Source of the DNA: Paraconiothyrium sp. Pb-2020
Taxonomy: Eukaryota > Ascomycota > Dothideomycetes > Pleosporales > Didymosphaeriaceae
Reading direction: 5' to 3'
Assembly (NCBI GenBank): GCA_022419385.1
Contig: JAJUBI010000008.1
Location: 1,054,001-1,118,000 of the forward strand
Length of the DNA stretch: 64,000 nucleotides
The position numbers and the translations under genes were made by a program. The notes under the pieces are model-generated. The model was not told where the DNA came from. It saw only the letters and a list, made by a program, of their open reading frames with translations, and made no database searches. Shown piece after piece: positions 23,728 through 34,018 of the stretch (position 1 is its first letter; every line of letters begins with the position of its first letter).

Positions 23728-24837
23728 TTATACCCTTGTCTTCTTGGGCACCGTCTCCTCATCAACAACCACATCCGCATCATCCATCTCCACGTCCGCC
23801 TCCGGTGTCCTCCCCCGCTTCAATCCCTTCATCTTCCTGCTTTGCAACTCACCAAAATTCTGCCTCGGCAGATGAATTTTGCCCATCTTATCACCCATGA
23901 CATCCATATCGATATTCTTCTTCGTCTTAGGCTCCGCGCCCTTCGGCTTCTTGAGCGCCTCCTTCATCATGTCTGGGTCAGGGAATTGTTCGCGGCCTAG
24001 CGTCGCATCGATGCGCGGGCCCATTTCCTCTACTTCGACGCGCGGAAGCTTGTGTCCGGATTTCAGGGTTTTGATGAGATAGAATCGTATGCGCAGTTCA
24101 GGCGCCTTCTCCTCGTCCACCTGCTCCGCCGCACTGATACTGATCATATACTGCAGTCCTTCGACATCGACCTCACCTGCTTCCTGGCCCCTAAAAAGAT
24201 CCAAAAGTAGGCTTTTCGCGAGCGTCCACTTCGTCTGGTTGGGGTCCTCGAAAGGGGTACCGTGGAAGGTGATGAGGGGCTTGAGGCCCACGGCGGGTTT
24301 TTTATTCTTGAATTGCTGGAGCGTGCGGAAGGTGGAGGGATTTATGTAGAGCTCGAGCATGTCGAGGATTTTGTGGGCGTGGGTGCGGACAAGGGTGAGG
24401 CAGTGGGGGCGTTTCTTGGAGTGAAGGCTGAGGATGAGGAGCGAGGTATCGTTCTTGAGGGAGAAAAACTCGAGAGCTGAAAGCTTATATTAGCATGGAG
24501 CTTTATGAGAAGGGTGAAGTGGTAGAATTCGGAAGAAGTAGTGACTGGGCGGTAGACGTACAGGAAGCATCCTCAAACGGGTGAATATCGTTCTTCTTCA
24601 TGAAACTCTCAACAAACGGCTTCTTGAGCATGCGCAAGTCGGCTGTGCAAAGCTTGAGGATTTGCGATGTCCTCTGGCCGGCGACGAAAAGCGTAGTCTT
24701 GGGGTTTTCGTTGACGAGCGGCTCGCGCTTGTCCATTGCCCGCTTTGCGCGGGCATTCTTGGGTTTTCTGTGTGACTATTTAGTAACATATTTCACGCAG
24801 ATGACCGCAATGGCTTTACTTACACTTGTCGCAACAT
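23728..24837 (-). CDS. rpf2: Ribosome biogenesis protein RPF2 (BRIX domain)
   Basis: Nucleolar assembly factor that with Rrs1 loads the 5S RNP onto pre-60S particles. Exons 24837-24824 (14 nt), 24767-24562 and 24476-23728 give 322 aa. The start MLRQVKPKNARAKRAMDKRE and the segment KKNDIHPFEDASSLEFFSLK match the family, and the BRIX fold follows (LITFHGTPFEDPNQTKW). The C-terminus is basic and acidic mixed (GLKRGRTPEADVEMDDAD), typical of nucleolar factors. The first coding exon ends at a GTAAGT donor, and the second intron lies inside the SerSerLeu junction. The gene ends 163 bp from the convergent MET18 and is divergent from GRX4 across 347 bp. Confidence 0.95.
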
Positions 24838-25184
24838 GTTCGCGTTGTTCAAGAGCCAGTCGCGAATCCGAAATCTTGGCGTGCTGGGAACTTTTTTTGA
24901 GCATCGGCGTCGGCGGCCGTTGGCTCCGGAAAATCTGATAAGGGTTCGGGGAGGGGCTAGAATCCACTCACGCGAGTGCTTGGCAAGCGCAATTCGGCGC
25001 ATTGGAGGGGCAAGAGCACGTCAGAAGGCAAAAGCAACTTATCAGATGCTCGTGCATTCTCACCCCATCCGCCCATTACAAACGACCGCCGCGGAAACCT
25101 TCACATCCTTCCCCACGTTCTCCACGGTCCTAAATCCTGCATAAACTCAACACTTCAGCGTCGCAGGGAAATACGCCCAACACC
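24838..25184. promoter_or_regulatory. Shared divergent promoter, RPF2 / GRX4
   Basis: These 347 bases lie between divergent starts. The GRX4-side half is C/T-rich. I see no other gene. Confidence 0.6.
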
Positions 25185-26113
25185 ATGGCGACGGTTCAAG
25201 AAGTCACGTCCGAGTCCGCGTTCCAGTCTGGTATCTCCTCGCTGCCGCCGTCCACGCTCGCCGTTATTTACTTCCACGCACCATGGGCCGCGCCCTGCAA
25301 GCAGATGTCCGTCATTCTGTCCACCCTCGCTAGCACATACCCCGCCAATGCATCCATAACGTTCCTTGCCCTCGATGCGGAAGAGCTGCCCGAGATCGCA
25401 GAGCAGTACGATGTATCCGCCGTGCCATTCATAGTGCTTCAGCGAGGAGGGCAGGTGCTAGAGTCCGTCTCAGGCTCAGACGCCGCCAAGGTGCGCGCGG
25501 CAGTAGAGAAGTACGCCGGCGCAGGAAGCGGTGAGGCTAAGACGAGCCTGCCGCCCGCACAAACTGTCAACAAGCCTCCTCAGACGAACGGCGCAGACAC
25601 CAACGGCGCGAAGAACCTAGCCGGATACGCACCAAATGCCTCAGATCCTAAGACCGCGCCAGATTACAGCTCAGGCGACACCGAAACGAACAAGGAGGAA
25701 CTGAACACGCGGCTGAGTGAACTCGTAAAGGCGGCACCCGTCATGCTATTCATGAAGGGCACGCCTAGCGCACCACAGTGCGGTTTCAGTAGGCAGACGG
25801 TCGGCCTCCTTAGGGAGAAGGGCATTCGGTACGGTTTCTTCAACATCCTGGCAGACGACGAAGTGAGGCAAGGTTTGAAGGAGTATTCGGACTGGCCGAC
25901 GTTCCCGCAATTGTATGTGGAGGGTGAATTGGTCGGCGGTTTGGACATTGTAAGTTTCGAAGATTGTAGTTTGGGAAGCTCCTCTGCTGACTTTCATAGG
26001 TGCGAGAGGAGTTCGAGAACGATCCCGAGTTCCTGAATGAGCACTCTGTGAACGGACAGAAGGGCGGCCCCGGAGCTGCTTCAGCACAGACGCAGGCACC
26101 CGTTGCCTCGTAG
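25185..26113 (+). CDS. grx4: Monothiol glutaredoxin, Grx3/Grx4 type
   Basis: Cytosolic-nuclear iron sensor and Fe-S carrier. Exons 25185-25949 and 26000-26113 give 292 aa. Residues 1-110 form a thioredoxin-like domain with APWAAPCKQMSVI, where only one active-site cysteine is present. A Gly/Asn/Pro/Thr-rich linker follows. The single glutaredoxin domain (about 170-265) contains LFMKGTPSAPQCGFSRQTV, with the CGFS monothiol site, and then DWPTFPQLYVEGELVGGLDI for glutathione binding. The C-terminal exon is low-complexity. One thioredoxin plus one glutaredoxin domain is the usual fungal architecture. With MET18 just upstream, two Fe-S pathway genes are close together, though nothing shows co-regulation. 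Confidence 0.96.
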
Positions 26114-27234
26114 TTATTCATAGACATAGGCATGCTTGAAGAACGAATGATCACGAACATTACACAGCTACACGGAGTTCAATCGACGTATGGTTGGAGT
26201 TCGAATCTAGGGGGTACATACTGAGGAGTAATGTCTGCGATGACCAGCCCGGGATTATCGGGGAAACACTTCTATACCAGTGAGAATAGCTTTTGAATTG
26301 ATGAACTTGGGACACAATTCTGTTCGCCAATGGATGCTGTAGCGTCACTCATCGTACTAAGGGAATTGTATGCTTCGATCCCACTTACAGCAGCTAAATA
26401 CTGCTTTGTCATTCCACCACTAAAACAAATTGGTTCATCTTTCGTGCATATAAGTTACTCCAGTTGGACGTCTCCTCGAGTCTTCACACACATCAACCCT
26501 TGCTATGGCATTCACAATAATGGCGCTAGGGTCTCATGAGTTTACTCCACACCCCTCTGCCCACACTGCAAGACTTGGGCGACTTGGTCGACTTATGTGT
26601 TATGAACTGTCCTGGAAACCCTTCCCGATCCACGCAATCGACGTTGACAGCGAAGATACATGGATCGTCTCGGTCATGAACTATAAACACGGGCTGGTCC
26701 AGAAATGGAATCCTGCTCCGCCCTCACGTCTGATCCCAAAATCTAACGTCACCCGGATACATGAGCTGGCTGTGAACATGCTCCTCCTTCGTTGTGTCTG
26801 TTTGCTGTCGCATTCGGGAGCATGTTGAATCGCATCTGGAGCCGACAAGGGAGCCGTCTTGCCATGCAGAATTTCCTCTATGCTTCGCATACTGAACCGT
26901 TGAAGTTCTGCCTTTTGCGGGCTTAAGATGTCGAGCTTTCCATCGCTGCTGGTGTCTAGCACGGGCGCAAGGTTAGTCTGACTGACAAAGCCGTCCATGA
27001 TGAAGGCGTCTGTATGCATTTGCAGAGTATGCAACGACCATGGTCGGTATTTGTATGTCAATAGACTTGCGTCCGATTTGCAAACATGGCAATGGTAGAC
27101 TGTACACTGAACCAGTCCAAGTGGGAATAGAGGGAAACAGATGCATACGAAATATCCAAGGTCGGTATAGGCTCACTCTGTTTACCGTTCAGTGTAAGCC
27201 GATTCCGCTCTTGTCAATATGGGTACTCTAGACC
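26114..27234. other. Gene-poor stretch with a possible minus-strand ORF
   Basis: No gene is firmly supported. The best candidate is a minus-strand ORF from an ATG at 27019 to a stop at 26681 (112 aa, starting MHTDAFIMDGFVSQTNLAPV). It has no recognisable domain, no signal peptide, and a basic patch (KQTQRRRSM). It could be an exon of a lost gene. Confidence 0.4.
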
Positions 27235-27910
27235 TCACGTCTCAAACCACCCCAACGTGTCATCCTTGCCGAAGATGGCGCGATATACATGCTCTCCGTC
27301 ATACTTGACCATCTCTTCGGTGAGAATTCTGGCTAACTTGGCTACCCTCTCTTCTAGGTCGCTCCCGTTGGCACCGTCCTTGGCCGAGATAAAAAATGCG
27401 GATATGGATATAGCCGTTGTCAAGAGCGGGAGCTTAACTTTATCGAAGAGATGATATCCGTAAGCAATTTCGCCTACACGGACAGTCTCGAGGGCAGACG
27501 AATCGAAGGACGCTAGATCGTGGTCGGAAACGTCTTTGACCGCGCGAAGGTATTCAGATTCGTGCTCTATAATCGATGAGGAAAATGCTCGCAGTAGTGC
27601 TGACATCTTAGTATTACTTACTGTTATGATCGCGCCGGATCTTGACCCCCTTATGCTTCAGTGAAGGAAGTAGTTCCTCGAAAGTTTAGATGGAGGCTTC
27701 CTTGGGAGTATGGAGGTCGGAGAGCTCGACATGATCAGCGGTAGCCATGGCTTGCTTAAGCTTTAGGTCGGTCGTGTCACTGTTATGTATTCTGAAACTG
27801 CTGTGTTGGGGGTAATTCTCTGTCAGTAGGCTGCAGAGAGTAGCTGAAGGTATCACAGGCAATATTATGAGGCCGTTGTTGACACCCCTCGAGGTATGAT
27901 GCCATCGCAT
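27235..27910 (-). pseudogene. Two-exon unknown gene interrupted by one TAA
   Basis: I do not recognise the family. Exon 27910-27622 and exon 27566-27235 join in phase across a 55-nt intron (donor GTAAGT, branch TACTAAG, acceptor TATAG) to give 207 codons. A single in-frame TAA lies at 27688-27686, after DLHTPKEASI and before TFEELLPSLKHKGVK. Downstream the protein reads LETVRVGEIAYGYHLFDKVK, with a hydrophobic stretch (LPLLTTAISISAFFIS), and ends GKDDTLGWFET. An intronless reading from the ATG at 27606 gives a 123-aa ORF, but that would keep the intron. The consistent phase on both sides argues for a former gene with one nonsense mutation, or a first exon I have placed wrongly. Confidence 0.45.
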
Positions 27911-28953
27911 GGTTGCCCAAGGAGGCGGATGCCGAACGCATATATGATGGGCGCCTGGGTCTCAGTGAGAATTGATATTGCGAAAAGTACTTTGCGATAT
28001 TTGCTTCAAAAGTCCAGTCCAGATAAGGTTGCCCAAAACGTAGGAAAATAAACTCGTCGATTGAAGTTCGGCTTGCAGGTCGGTTTGTTGGGCGATAGCC
28101 TTCGCATGTTAGGTCGTAGTACGCTGGTTCACACGGGGCGTGGCCATACGGAATATCTACCTAATAGAATGAATTCCACATCAGTGCATAGGCATGGAGC
28201 TATAACAGTAGTAGTTGCACACGCATCTTGTGTTTTTGGACGCCAGATCATCAGCGACACCTACGCAGGTCGATAATCTCCAGGTATTGTCTTGCGAACC
28301 AGACTCTCATACCCCACTGCTTCAGGGGCATCTTCGACAGCGGACAATGCTCGTCTGGGCCAGAGTTGGGCATGGCAAGCAACATCAGCCGCGAGGCTGC
28401 GCAGGGCGACGCTTTGGGGGCGCAAGATCGATTCAGCCTATGGAGTCCGGACTTTTGCTCTTAGCGTAAGCGCAAAATGTGTGTGCACGAAGACTCGGGC
28501 GAAAGTCGTGGGATAGGCCGATATACTAGGGCACTTCAAGACGTGGCCCTATGGTAGCATTTGTTAAGCGAGGCTACTCGCGCGACACTATCATGAAGTC
28601 CTCGTGCTAATGTTTGAGAACGTTTGAAACGGAGGTTTTCGCGACCACTGACTAACGGAACGGAACTTAGAGCACCCAGGCAGGGCCTTAGTCGGGAATA
28701 CTACAATTCCCTTTTTCGAGCTCTACGGATATTGCATTGAGTAGGCCAAATTTGACTCACGCAATGTAGAATACACCGAAGAGCAGTATAAAGCATCTTT
28801 GAATCATCATCCAACGTCTGTCATCACACTCAGTACCAAGCCTTCTCTTCTACTATTCACTTCACAGTCACTCTTTCTGCCTGCTAGCCAGCTTTCAACT
28901 TCCTCATAAACAAACCAACCAAACCAACCAACCAACCAACCAACTCATTCAAA
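27911..28953. other. Gene-free stretch and secreted-peptide promoter
   Basis: No gene is supported; ORFs at 28061-28516 overlap in three frames and lack motifs. The right end is the promoter and leader of the secreted peptide, with a TATA box at 28787 and a CCAA-repeat leader (28914-28942). Confidence 0.5.
28787..28792 (+). promoter_or_regulatory. TATA box of the secreted-peptide gene
   Basis: TATAAA lies 167 bases before the start codon. It is followed by a long C/T- and CCAA-rich leader, a usual arrangement for strongly expressed fungal secreted proteins. Assignment is by position only. Confidence 0.5.
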
Positions 28954-29175
28954 ATGCAGTTCTTCGCTATCCTCGCCATTGCTTTCGCCGCTACCGGTGC
29001 TTCCGCCTGCAAAGACGACAACATCTTCTGCGCTCCAGGAATGGGTGCTTGCACTGACCCCGCCGCGAACTGCGCCAAGCGCTCCGTCGACACCACCTTT
29101 GGTGGCTTTGCCAACGTTGCCCGCACTGTCAACGGCATGTCCAAGCCCGCTGAGGCTAAGATCGACGCCGAGTAA
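28954..29175 (+). CDS. Small secreted cysteine-containing protein
   Basis: A 73-aa single-exon ORF. Residues 1-18 (MQFFAILAIAFAATGASA) form a clear signal peptide with an Ala-x-Ala cleavage site. A short segment then has four cysteines at regular seven-residue spacing (19, 26, 33, 40), ending in a Lys-Arg pair at 41-42 that could be a Kex2 site. A Cys-free tail of about 30 residues follows. After cleavage this would release a peptide of about 22 residues with two possible disulphides. The gene has a TATA box, a CCAA-repeat leader ending in TCAAA-ATG, and what looks like a 45-nt intron in the 3'UTR (29197-29241). Function is unknown; size and layout resemble fungal effector-like or processed secreted peptides. 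Confidence 0.8.
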   Translation: MQFFAILAIAFAATGASACKDDNIFCAPGMGACTDPAANCAKRSVDTTFGGFANVARTVNGMSKPAEAKIDAE

Positions 29176-29921
29176 ACGATTCGAATCACGCGAATGGTAA
29201 GAAGCACTACTTACACGTACTCGAACTTCTGCTAATTACAGCGTAGTTCGACTCGAATCACTTGCACATATGATTATTGAAGGATTTGGTAGTTGATGGC
29301 TCGGAATCCGAGAGGTTTTATAGGATTTGTTGTACTCTACATGTTTATATAGATAGTTTATCAACAATCTGTTCTATTTGATACAGCCGTATTGTGTATT
29401 CCTCCTTCCCATTGTACTGCTCGTGACCTTTAAATCGATCTCCGATTGACTCTTTACATGAATTTTATGTACAAGGTGTAAATCTTCGATACACTGGACG
29501 ATTGACTTAAGTACATCGACTAGAAGGAGCACACATTGGTTAGGAGCGAGCCATCGCTATGACACCACGAGTAATTATCATGAAATAGGTGAAGAACAGG
29601 CTTTCATCACTTATCACATGCCGACTACTTTGCGATTCAACCAACCAATAAGATTTCCACCGTAAGATGAATGCCCGAGAGGTTGGGATCGCTCGTTGGT
29701 TGAGCAGTAGACGTCAGTCTGGGCTTGTCAGGGAACGAGGTCTAGCCTTCTGGAACTTCCGTATCACAGCACAACAGTAGGATTCCTTGTATCTTCATAT
29801 TGTAATATCGCTGTTCTTGACCTGGTCAGCGTATGATGGCTCACTGATTCGCTCAATCGGACGCCGGTCTAAAGGCCCACAAAAATTCGGCCTCGCAGAA
29901 CCTAAAAAAATGAAAAACATA
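29176..29921. other. 3' flank of secreted-peptide gene with 3'UTR intron
   Basis: A likely intron lies at 29197-29241, with GTAAGA donor, TGCTAAT branch and TACAG acceptor, beginning 22 nt after the stop codon. The rest is AT-rich intergenic DNA with no ATG-started ORF of note, up to the 5S rRNA terminator T-runs. Confidence 0.55.
29904..29917 (-). terminator. Pol III T-run terminators of 5S rRNA
   Basis: On the minus strand a T5 run (29917-29913) and a T7 run (29910-29904) lie four and eleven bases past the 3' end of the 5S gene, as expected for RNA polymerase III termination. Confidence 0.8.
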
Positions 29922-30040
29922 ACATACAACAGCGGGTATTCGCTGCTGGTCACCCACGCAACTACTAATCCGCCGGTACACTGCTTATATATGGCTGAGC
30001 GGACGGGAAGCCTAGTTTTCAGTGTCCTATGGTCGTATGT
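29922..30040 (-). rRNA. 5S ribosomal RNA, single dispersed copy
   Basis: This is a 119-nt minus-strand gene starting ACATACGACCATAGG and ending TGTTGTATGT. It contains the hallmark fungal 5S blocks CTTCCCGTCCGCTCAGCC and GGATTAGTAGTTG, then GTGGGTGACC. The terminal helix pairs (nt 1-6 with 114-119). Helix II pairs perfectly (ACACTG at 16-21 with CAGTGT at 58-63), although both strands differ from the Neurospora sequence I remember, so the changes are compensatory. T-run terminators follow immediately. A lone 5S gene away from rDNA matches the dispersed 5S organisation known in Pezizomycotina. No second copy is visible in the window. Confidence 0.95.
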
Positions 30041-30288
30041 GAAATGCTTTTACAAGTAGCACAAATATATATCACCAAGTCTTGCGTGATGATCGCATTG
30101 AATCGTCCGTCACCTCTGGATCATACACCTTTGTTTTGGGCGATCGGACCGCCACTTGGTACAAGGCTAGGGCTACCCTGCTCATGACCTTATACGGAAT
30201 ACAGCGATAATACAGCTATATAGGGATCTATGAGCTAATAGAGCAGCTATACACTGGAATACAATACACTGTACCTTTATCACACAGC

Positions 30289-31214
30289 CTAAAAATCTGA
30301 GCTATCCTCCTGGTGGCGAACACGCTGGCCTGTGGTATCAATATCCGCGCCCTTGACCAACGCAATGTACTCGCACCCCTCAGGCAACTCACCAAAGGGC
30401 CACTGCACGCCCTTACCTTTCACTTGCTGCAGAGCAGCCAATGGCTCAGTGTGATCAACCCAGAAAGAGGTATCTGCACAGCAGGTACCATTCTTCATGC
30501 CGCTACCCGTGCCAAAGAGTGTGCCTGTCAGCTTGGCACCCCTCACATACTCAACGGGTGACGAATCAATAATGCCCTGAGCATACAGTCGTGCCATATC
30601 CAGATCAAATTCCTCAATACCTCTGCCAAATGCACGGAGAGCAGCCAGAATCGCATGTGGATGCGAAGAGAGAATGCCAAAACCGCGATCCTTCTCGCCA
30701 GTTCGCAACTCAAGAAGTAGCTAGGTAGTTGAGATTTGCGTGCTCATCGTTGAGTAGAATATGAATCTCACCTTGGTTGCCAGCTTCTGACCTCGGAAAG
30801 CAGGGCTTACGCACAGCTGCGTAACCCAGCACACCTGGCGACCCTGGTAGTCCCAGCGGGTTGCGAATACATAGCCCGCAAGCTCGCCGTTCGACAGTGC
30901 GCGCACGAAGACACTGTGAGTGTTTGGCGCCAGGCACTGCTCGCGCAGGCGCGCCACTGACATCTTGACACGCTGGCCTAGGAAATGCGTCAGCATGCGT
31001 GCGCATAACACTTATTCCGCAACCACTCCACAACTGCTAGAAATGAGGAAGAGCAGCACATACTGGGCTTACAGTATTTACTCATCTTCTCAGCCGCAAG
31101 AGGGCCCCAGACACCGTATGAAGAAGAGAAGAGGGCAGCCGCACCCTCAAGCAATTCGGGCGTGACGTCTTTGGCTTGGAGCTTTTCGATCATGATCGCA
31201 TCTGAGGTAGACAT
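30289..31214 (-). CDS. GNAT-family N-acetyltransferase
   Basis: Predicted acetyl-CoA-dependent acetyltransferase of unknown substrate. Exons 31214-31073, 30977-30772 and 30720-30289 give 259 aa. The GNAT core is visible in exon 2: LAGYVFATRWDYQGRQVCWV (strands 2-4), then QLCVSPAFRGQKLATKLL, which carries the motif A acetyl-CoA pyrophosphate loop (R-G-Q-K-L-A). The C-terminal part (residues 117-259) is a fungal extension without a motif I know, containing RLYAQGIIDSSPVEYVRGAK. Introns are 95 and 51 nt and phases agree. It lies on the same strand as the upstream monooxygenase, which may be coincidence. Confidence 0.85.
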
Positions 31215-31675
31215 GATGACTGCACTCACGTTTTGAAAACAAAGGGAATGGAGGGAATGAAGGATAGAGAAAGGGCCGAGCACGAGTGGGCTTTCAATAC
31301 GTGGTAGCACATCGGAATTCTCAGGATGATTTTGACTGGTCGCGATAGCTGACCCAAAGTTTCGATAGTATACCCATGGGCGGCTTCGGACTGTTGAAGC
31401 TCAGTACCACCTGCGCGCACGTCACGTTAATCAACAGTAACCTGTAGGTGGTATTCTGGGGTTGCGGCGCCGTGCCGCCTGATGAGCCAGAGCACTTTGG
31501 CCATAATTCGTGTTAACTTCCCGGGTACCCTTCTCCCGACAAATAAACGGCAAGTTGGGAGGGAGGACTAGTTCTCATTGTCTTATAGTCGTAAATAAGG
31601 ATTATTGGCCCTTGAGACTTATAAGAAGACAATTTCTTGCTTGATCTTATGAACTGCATCGTGCCGTCTCCTTTC
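31215..31675. other. Intergenic between GNAT start and FMO end
   Basis: About 460 bases form the promoter of the GNAT gene and the 3' flank of the monooxygenase. No gene is seen. Confidence 0.55.
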
Positions 31676-34014
31676 TCAGTCGTTCCAGTTCTCATGCAGC
31701 GTTGCAAGATCCACAGTTCCGGTCTCCTTTAGATACTGTGTCAGCACCTTCTCATCCCCATTCTTCTCGCGCTCCGTCCATCCGTTACCAAAATACTCAA
31801 ACCTGTTGCGACTTCCCTCTTCAGTACGTTCAAATACGAAGTCCTCCCATCGAGGGTCTCGCACTATGTCAAAGCGGTGGTGACCCGTACCCGGCCACAT
31901 GACCAACGGACGGGATTTTCCGGGTCCGCTCTTCCACCATCCATCGCAGTCGTCACCGATGACTTTGTCGTCGAAGTAGCCGGTGATTATCTCATTGAAT
32001 TCATCGGTGGCGGCTTGCGATGGATAGGTGGCAAGGTAGCCTTCCCGCTGCACTTTGCGGATCACTTTGGCGATGTAGGTGGCGGATATCTCGGCTTGGA
32101 GGGGATACGTACCGCCAGCACCATTACTGTTCGCCTGGGCCATGAGTCAGCTCTGTAAGAGTTGTGGAAGTCTTTCCACATCCTGCTATTGGCGGTTGCA
32201 TGATCGGCAGCTGTATGATGCATCCTAGTGCAATGCACTTTGTAAGATGAGATCGCAAGTTGCGAACATGCGTGTCTCATGGCCTCATTGATACATGCGG
32301 GAGGCACTTACCTGAATGACACCAAAGTAATTAGGGAAATTGGGAGCCATCAGTCCAAAGTAGGTCTGCGGATACCCGAGTGGTCCGTCTTCAGCCCAGT
32401 GTTTGCTCAGGTCTAATCCATCCTTACCAATAGTGGGGAAGAGAGGGCGAAAGCCGTTCTTGAACCCCGTCGCGGTGATGATAATATCTATCTTTCTCTC
32501 CCGTCCGTCTGCTGATACTAAGCCGTCTGCTGTGGCGTGAGTGACCCTCGCATCGTCGACGTAATCGACTTTCGCGCTTCTGATCGCTTCTACATATCCA
32601 GCGGAGGGGGTAGGTCGTTTGCATCCGGGCGCGAATGCAGGAACCAACCTATCAAACCAGGCTTTATCGCCATCCACCTTCTCCCATAATGCGTCTTCGT
32701 ACGCTTGCCGGATCTTATCGTTTTCTTCACTGCCGCTGAGGGATCCTCCGAACCGGCCGTGAAAGTTCTTCTCTAATGAGCGCCGGAATTCGAGGTAGGC
32801 TTTGGGATCACCCTCAAACTTTCTCTTTTCTTCTTCGGTGAAGATATGTGCCCCTAGAACGTCCCTTCGTGCAGATAGAAGGCTTGGAGCGAAGGATGAG
32901 ACGATCCACTGACGTGACCTTACATAATGATCTATGTGAGCGACCTTGTCGAACAGGTTCACGAGAAGCTGTTGGCCACTTGCGCCGTTTCCTATGATCG
33001 CTACACGTTTGCCTTCCACAGCACTAGTGAGCTCCTCAGTCCATTGCGCAGGATGAACAACAGGCCCCTTGTACACCGTATGCAACCCTGGTATGTTAGG
33101 GAATTTCGGAACGTTCAACCTTCCTGCAGCCGTAATGAAGAAGTGAGCTGTGTCCGTAAATATATCTCCTGTTGCAAGATTCTTGACCTTGACAACCCAT
33201 CGATGAATGTTCTCGGACCAGACTGCTGAGAGAACGTCATGCTTCAGACGGAGATGTCTCTTAACGCCATACTGATCTACTATGTCTTCATAATACCTTT
33301 GGATCTCTGGTCCTGGAGAATAATATTCTGACCAGCGGTGGTTGGGAGCAAATGTGAGCTCTAAAGACGCAATTAGAAGGAATTGGCATCTGGTATGCAA
33401 AAAGTTGACTCACGGTAGCTGTGGGATGGAATGTCGCATCTCACTCCAGGATAGCGGTTCTGCGCCCACGTGCCGCCCTTTTTCTTTCGTCAGCATTCTC
33501 GTCCAAGTAGATTTGCCCCCCCCCCCCCCCCCCCCCCCCCCCAACAGACAGAGAGTCCAAAAGACTACGATTTATCCCTCGCCTTGATCGTATTGAACGA
33601 GGAAGGCAACGCATCGGGCGAGTTTGTGATTTTTCTGATTCATACACAAATGAATGGATACTACTGTACGCGCTCCTTCTCTATTACGTCTTTGAATATG
33701 ATCATCAACATACCACAGCCTCTTGTCGCTCATACACAACATACGATAGATTGGTAACTTTCCGGGGGATGAGGACAGAAGCGGCAACACCTGCGATGTC
33801 CGCTCCGACAAAGATGGCCTAATCATTACTTTAGCATGGAGGAGAAAGATCTTTGCTGGCATCTCACCTTGACTGATGGAGCTGGATCGAAGGGCCGCTG
33901 CCGCGGCTTCCAAGGTTTCGTTGTGTCCTCTGGCGTGGTAGTCTTCTCGGATGTAGCCACGGGCCGTGTTAGTTGCTCTTGCACCTGACTCAGTCGCTGC
34001 ATTGCGTTCGACAT
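31676..34014 (-). CDS. Baeyer-Villiger-type flavin monooxygenase
   Basis: FAD- and NADPH-dependent monooxygenase of the class B BVMO group. Five exons: 34014-33868, 33818-33714, 33477-33414, 33360-32312 and 32134-31676 (607 aa). Visible in order: the FAD nucleotide-binding fold (AIFVGADIAGVAAS, where the usual first GAG is GAD), then VYERQEAV-GGTWAQNRYPGV spliced across intron 2, and CDIPSHSYQLTF. Next is the BVMO-like YKGPVVHPAQW fingerprint, the NADPH fold (VAIIGNGASGQQ) and IIITATGFKNGF. Intron 2 (33713-33478) is 236 nt, ends in AAG, and contains a 27-base homopolymer. Intron 4 is 177 nt. The substrate is unknown; such enzymes act in secondary metabolism or ketone degradation. The gene is four bases downstream of another ORF on the same strand. 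Confidence 0.9.
33516..33542. repeat. Homopolymer tract, 27 C
   Basis: An uninterrupted run of 27 C (+ strand) lies inside intron 2 of the flavin monooxygenase, so the transcript carries poly-G. Its exact length is likely to be unreliable in an assembly. Confidence 0.95.
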
Positions 34015-34018
34015 TATT

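Noticed and set aside
26185..26215. tRNA B-box-like GTTCGAATC
   Set aside because: The flanking bases do not form a T-arm stem, and no acceptor stem or A box lies at the right distance.
27235..27606. Intronless 123-aa ORF from the ATG at 27606
   Set aside because: Its first 13 codons lie in a good intron that joins a longer upstream frame in phase; treated as part of the interrupted g27 gene model instead.
33441..33647. Poly-glycine minus-strand ORF and apparent frameshift in the monooxygenase
   Set aside because: A 236-nt intron with a good donor and branch site removes the homopolymer and restores the conserved GGTW junction, so neither a poly-Gly protein nor a frameshift is needed.
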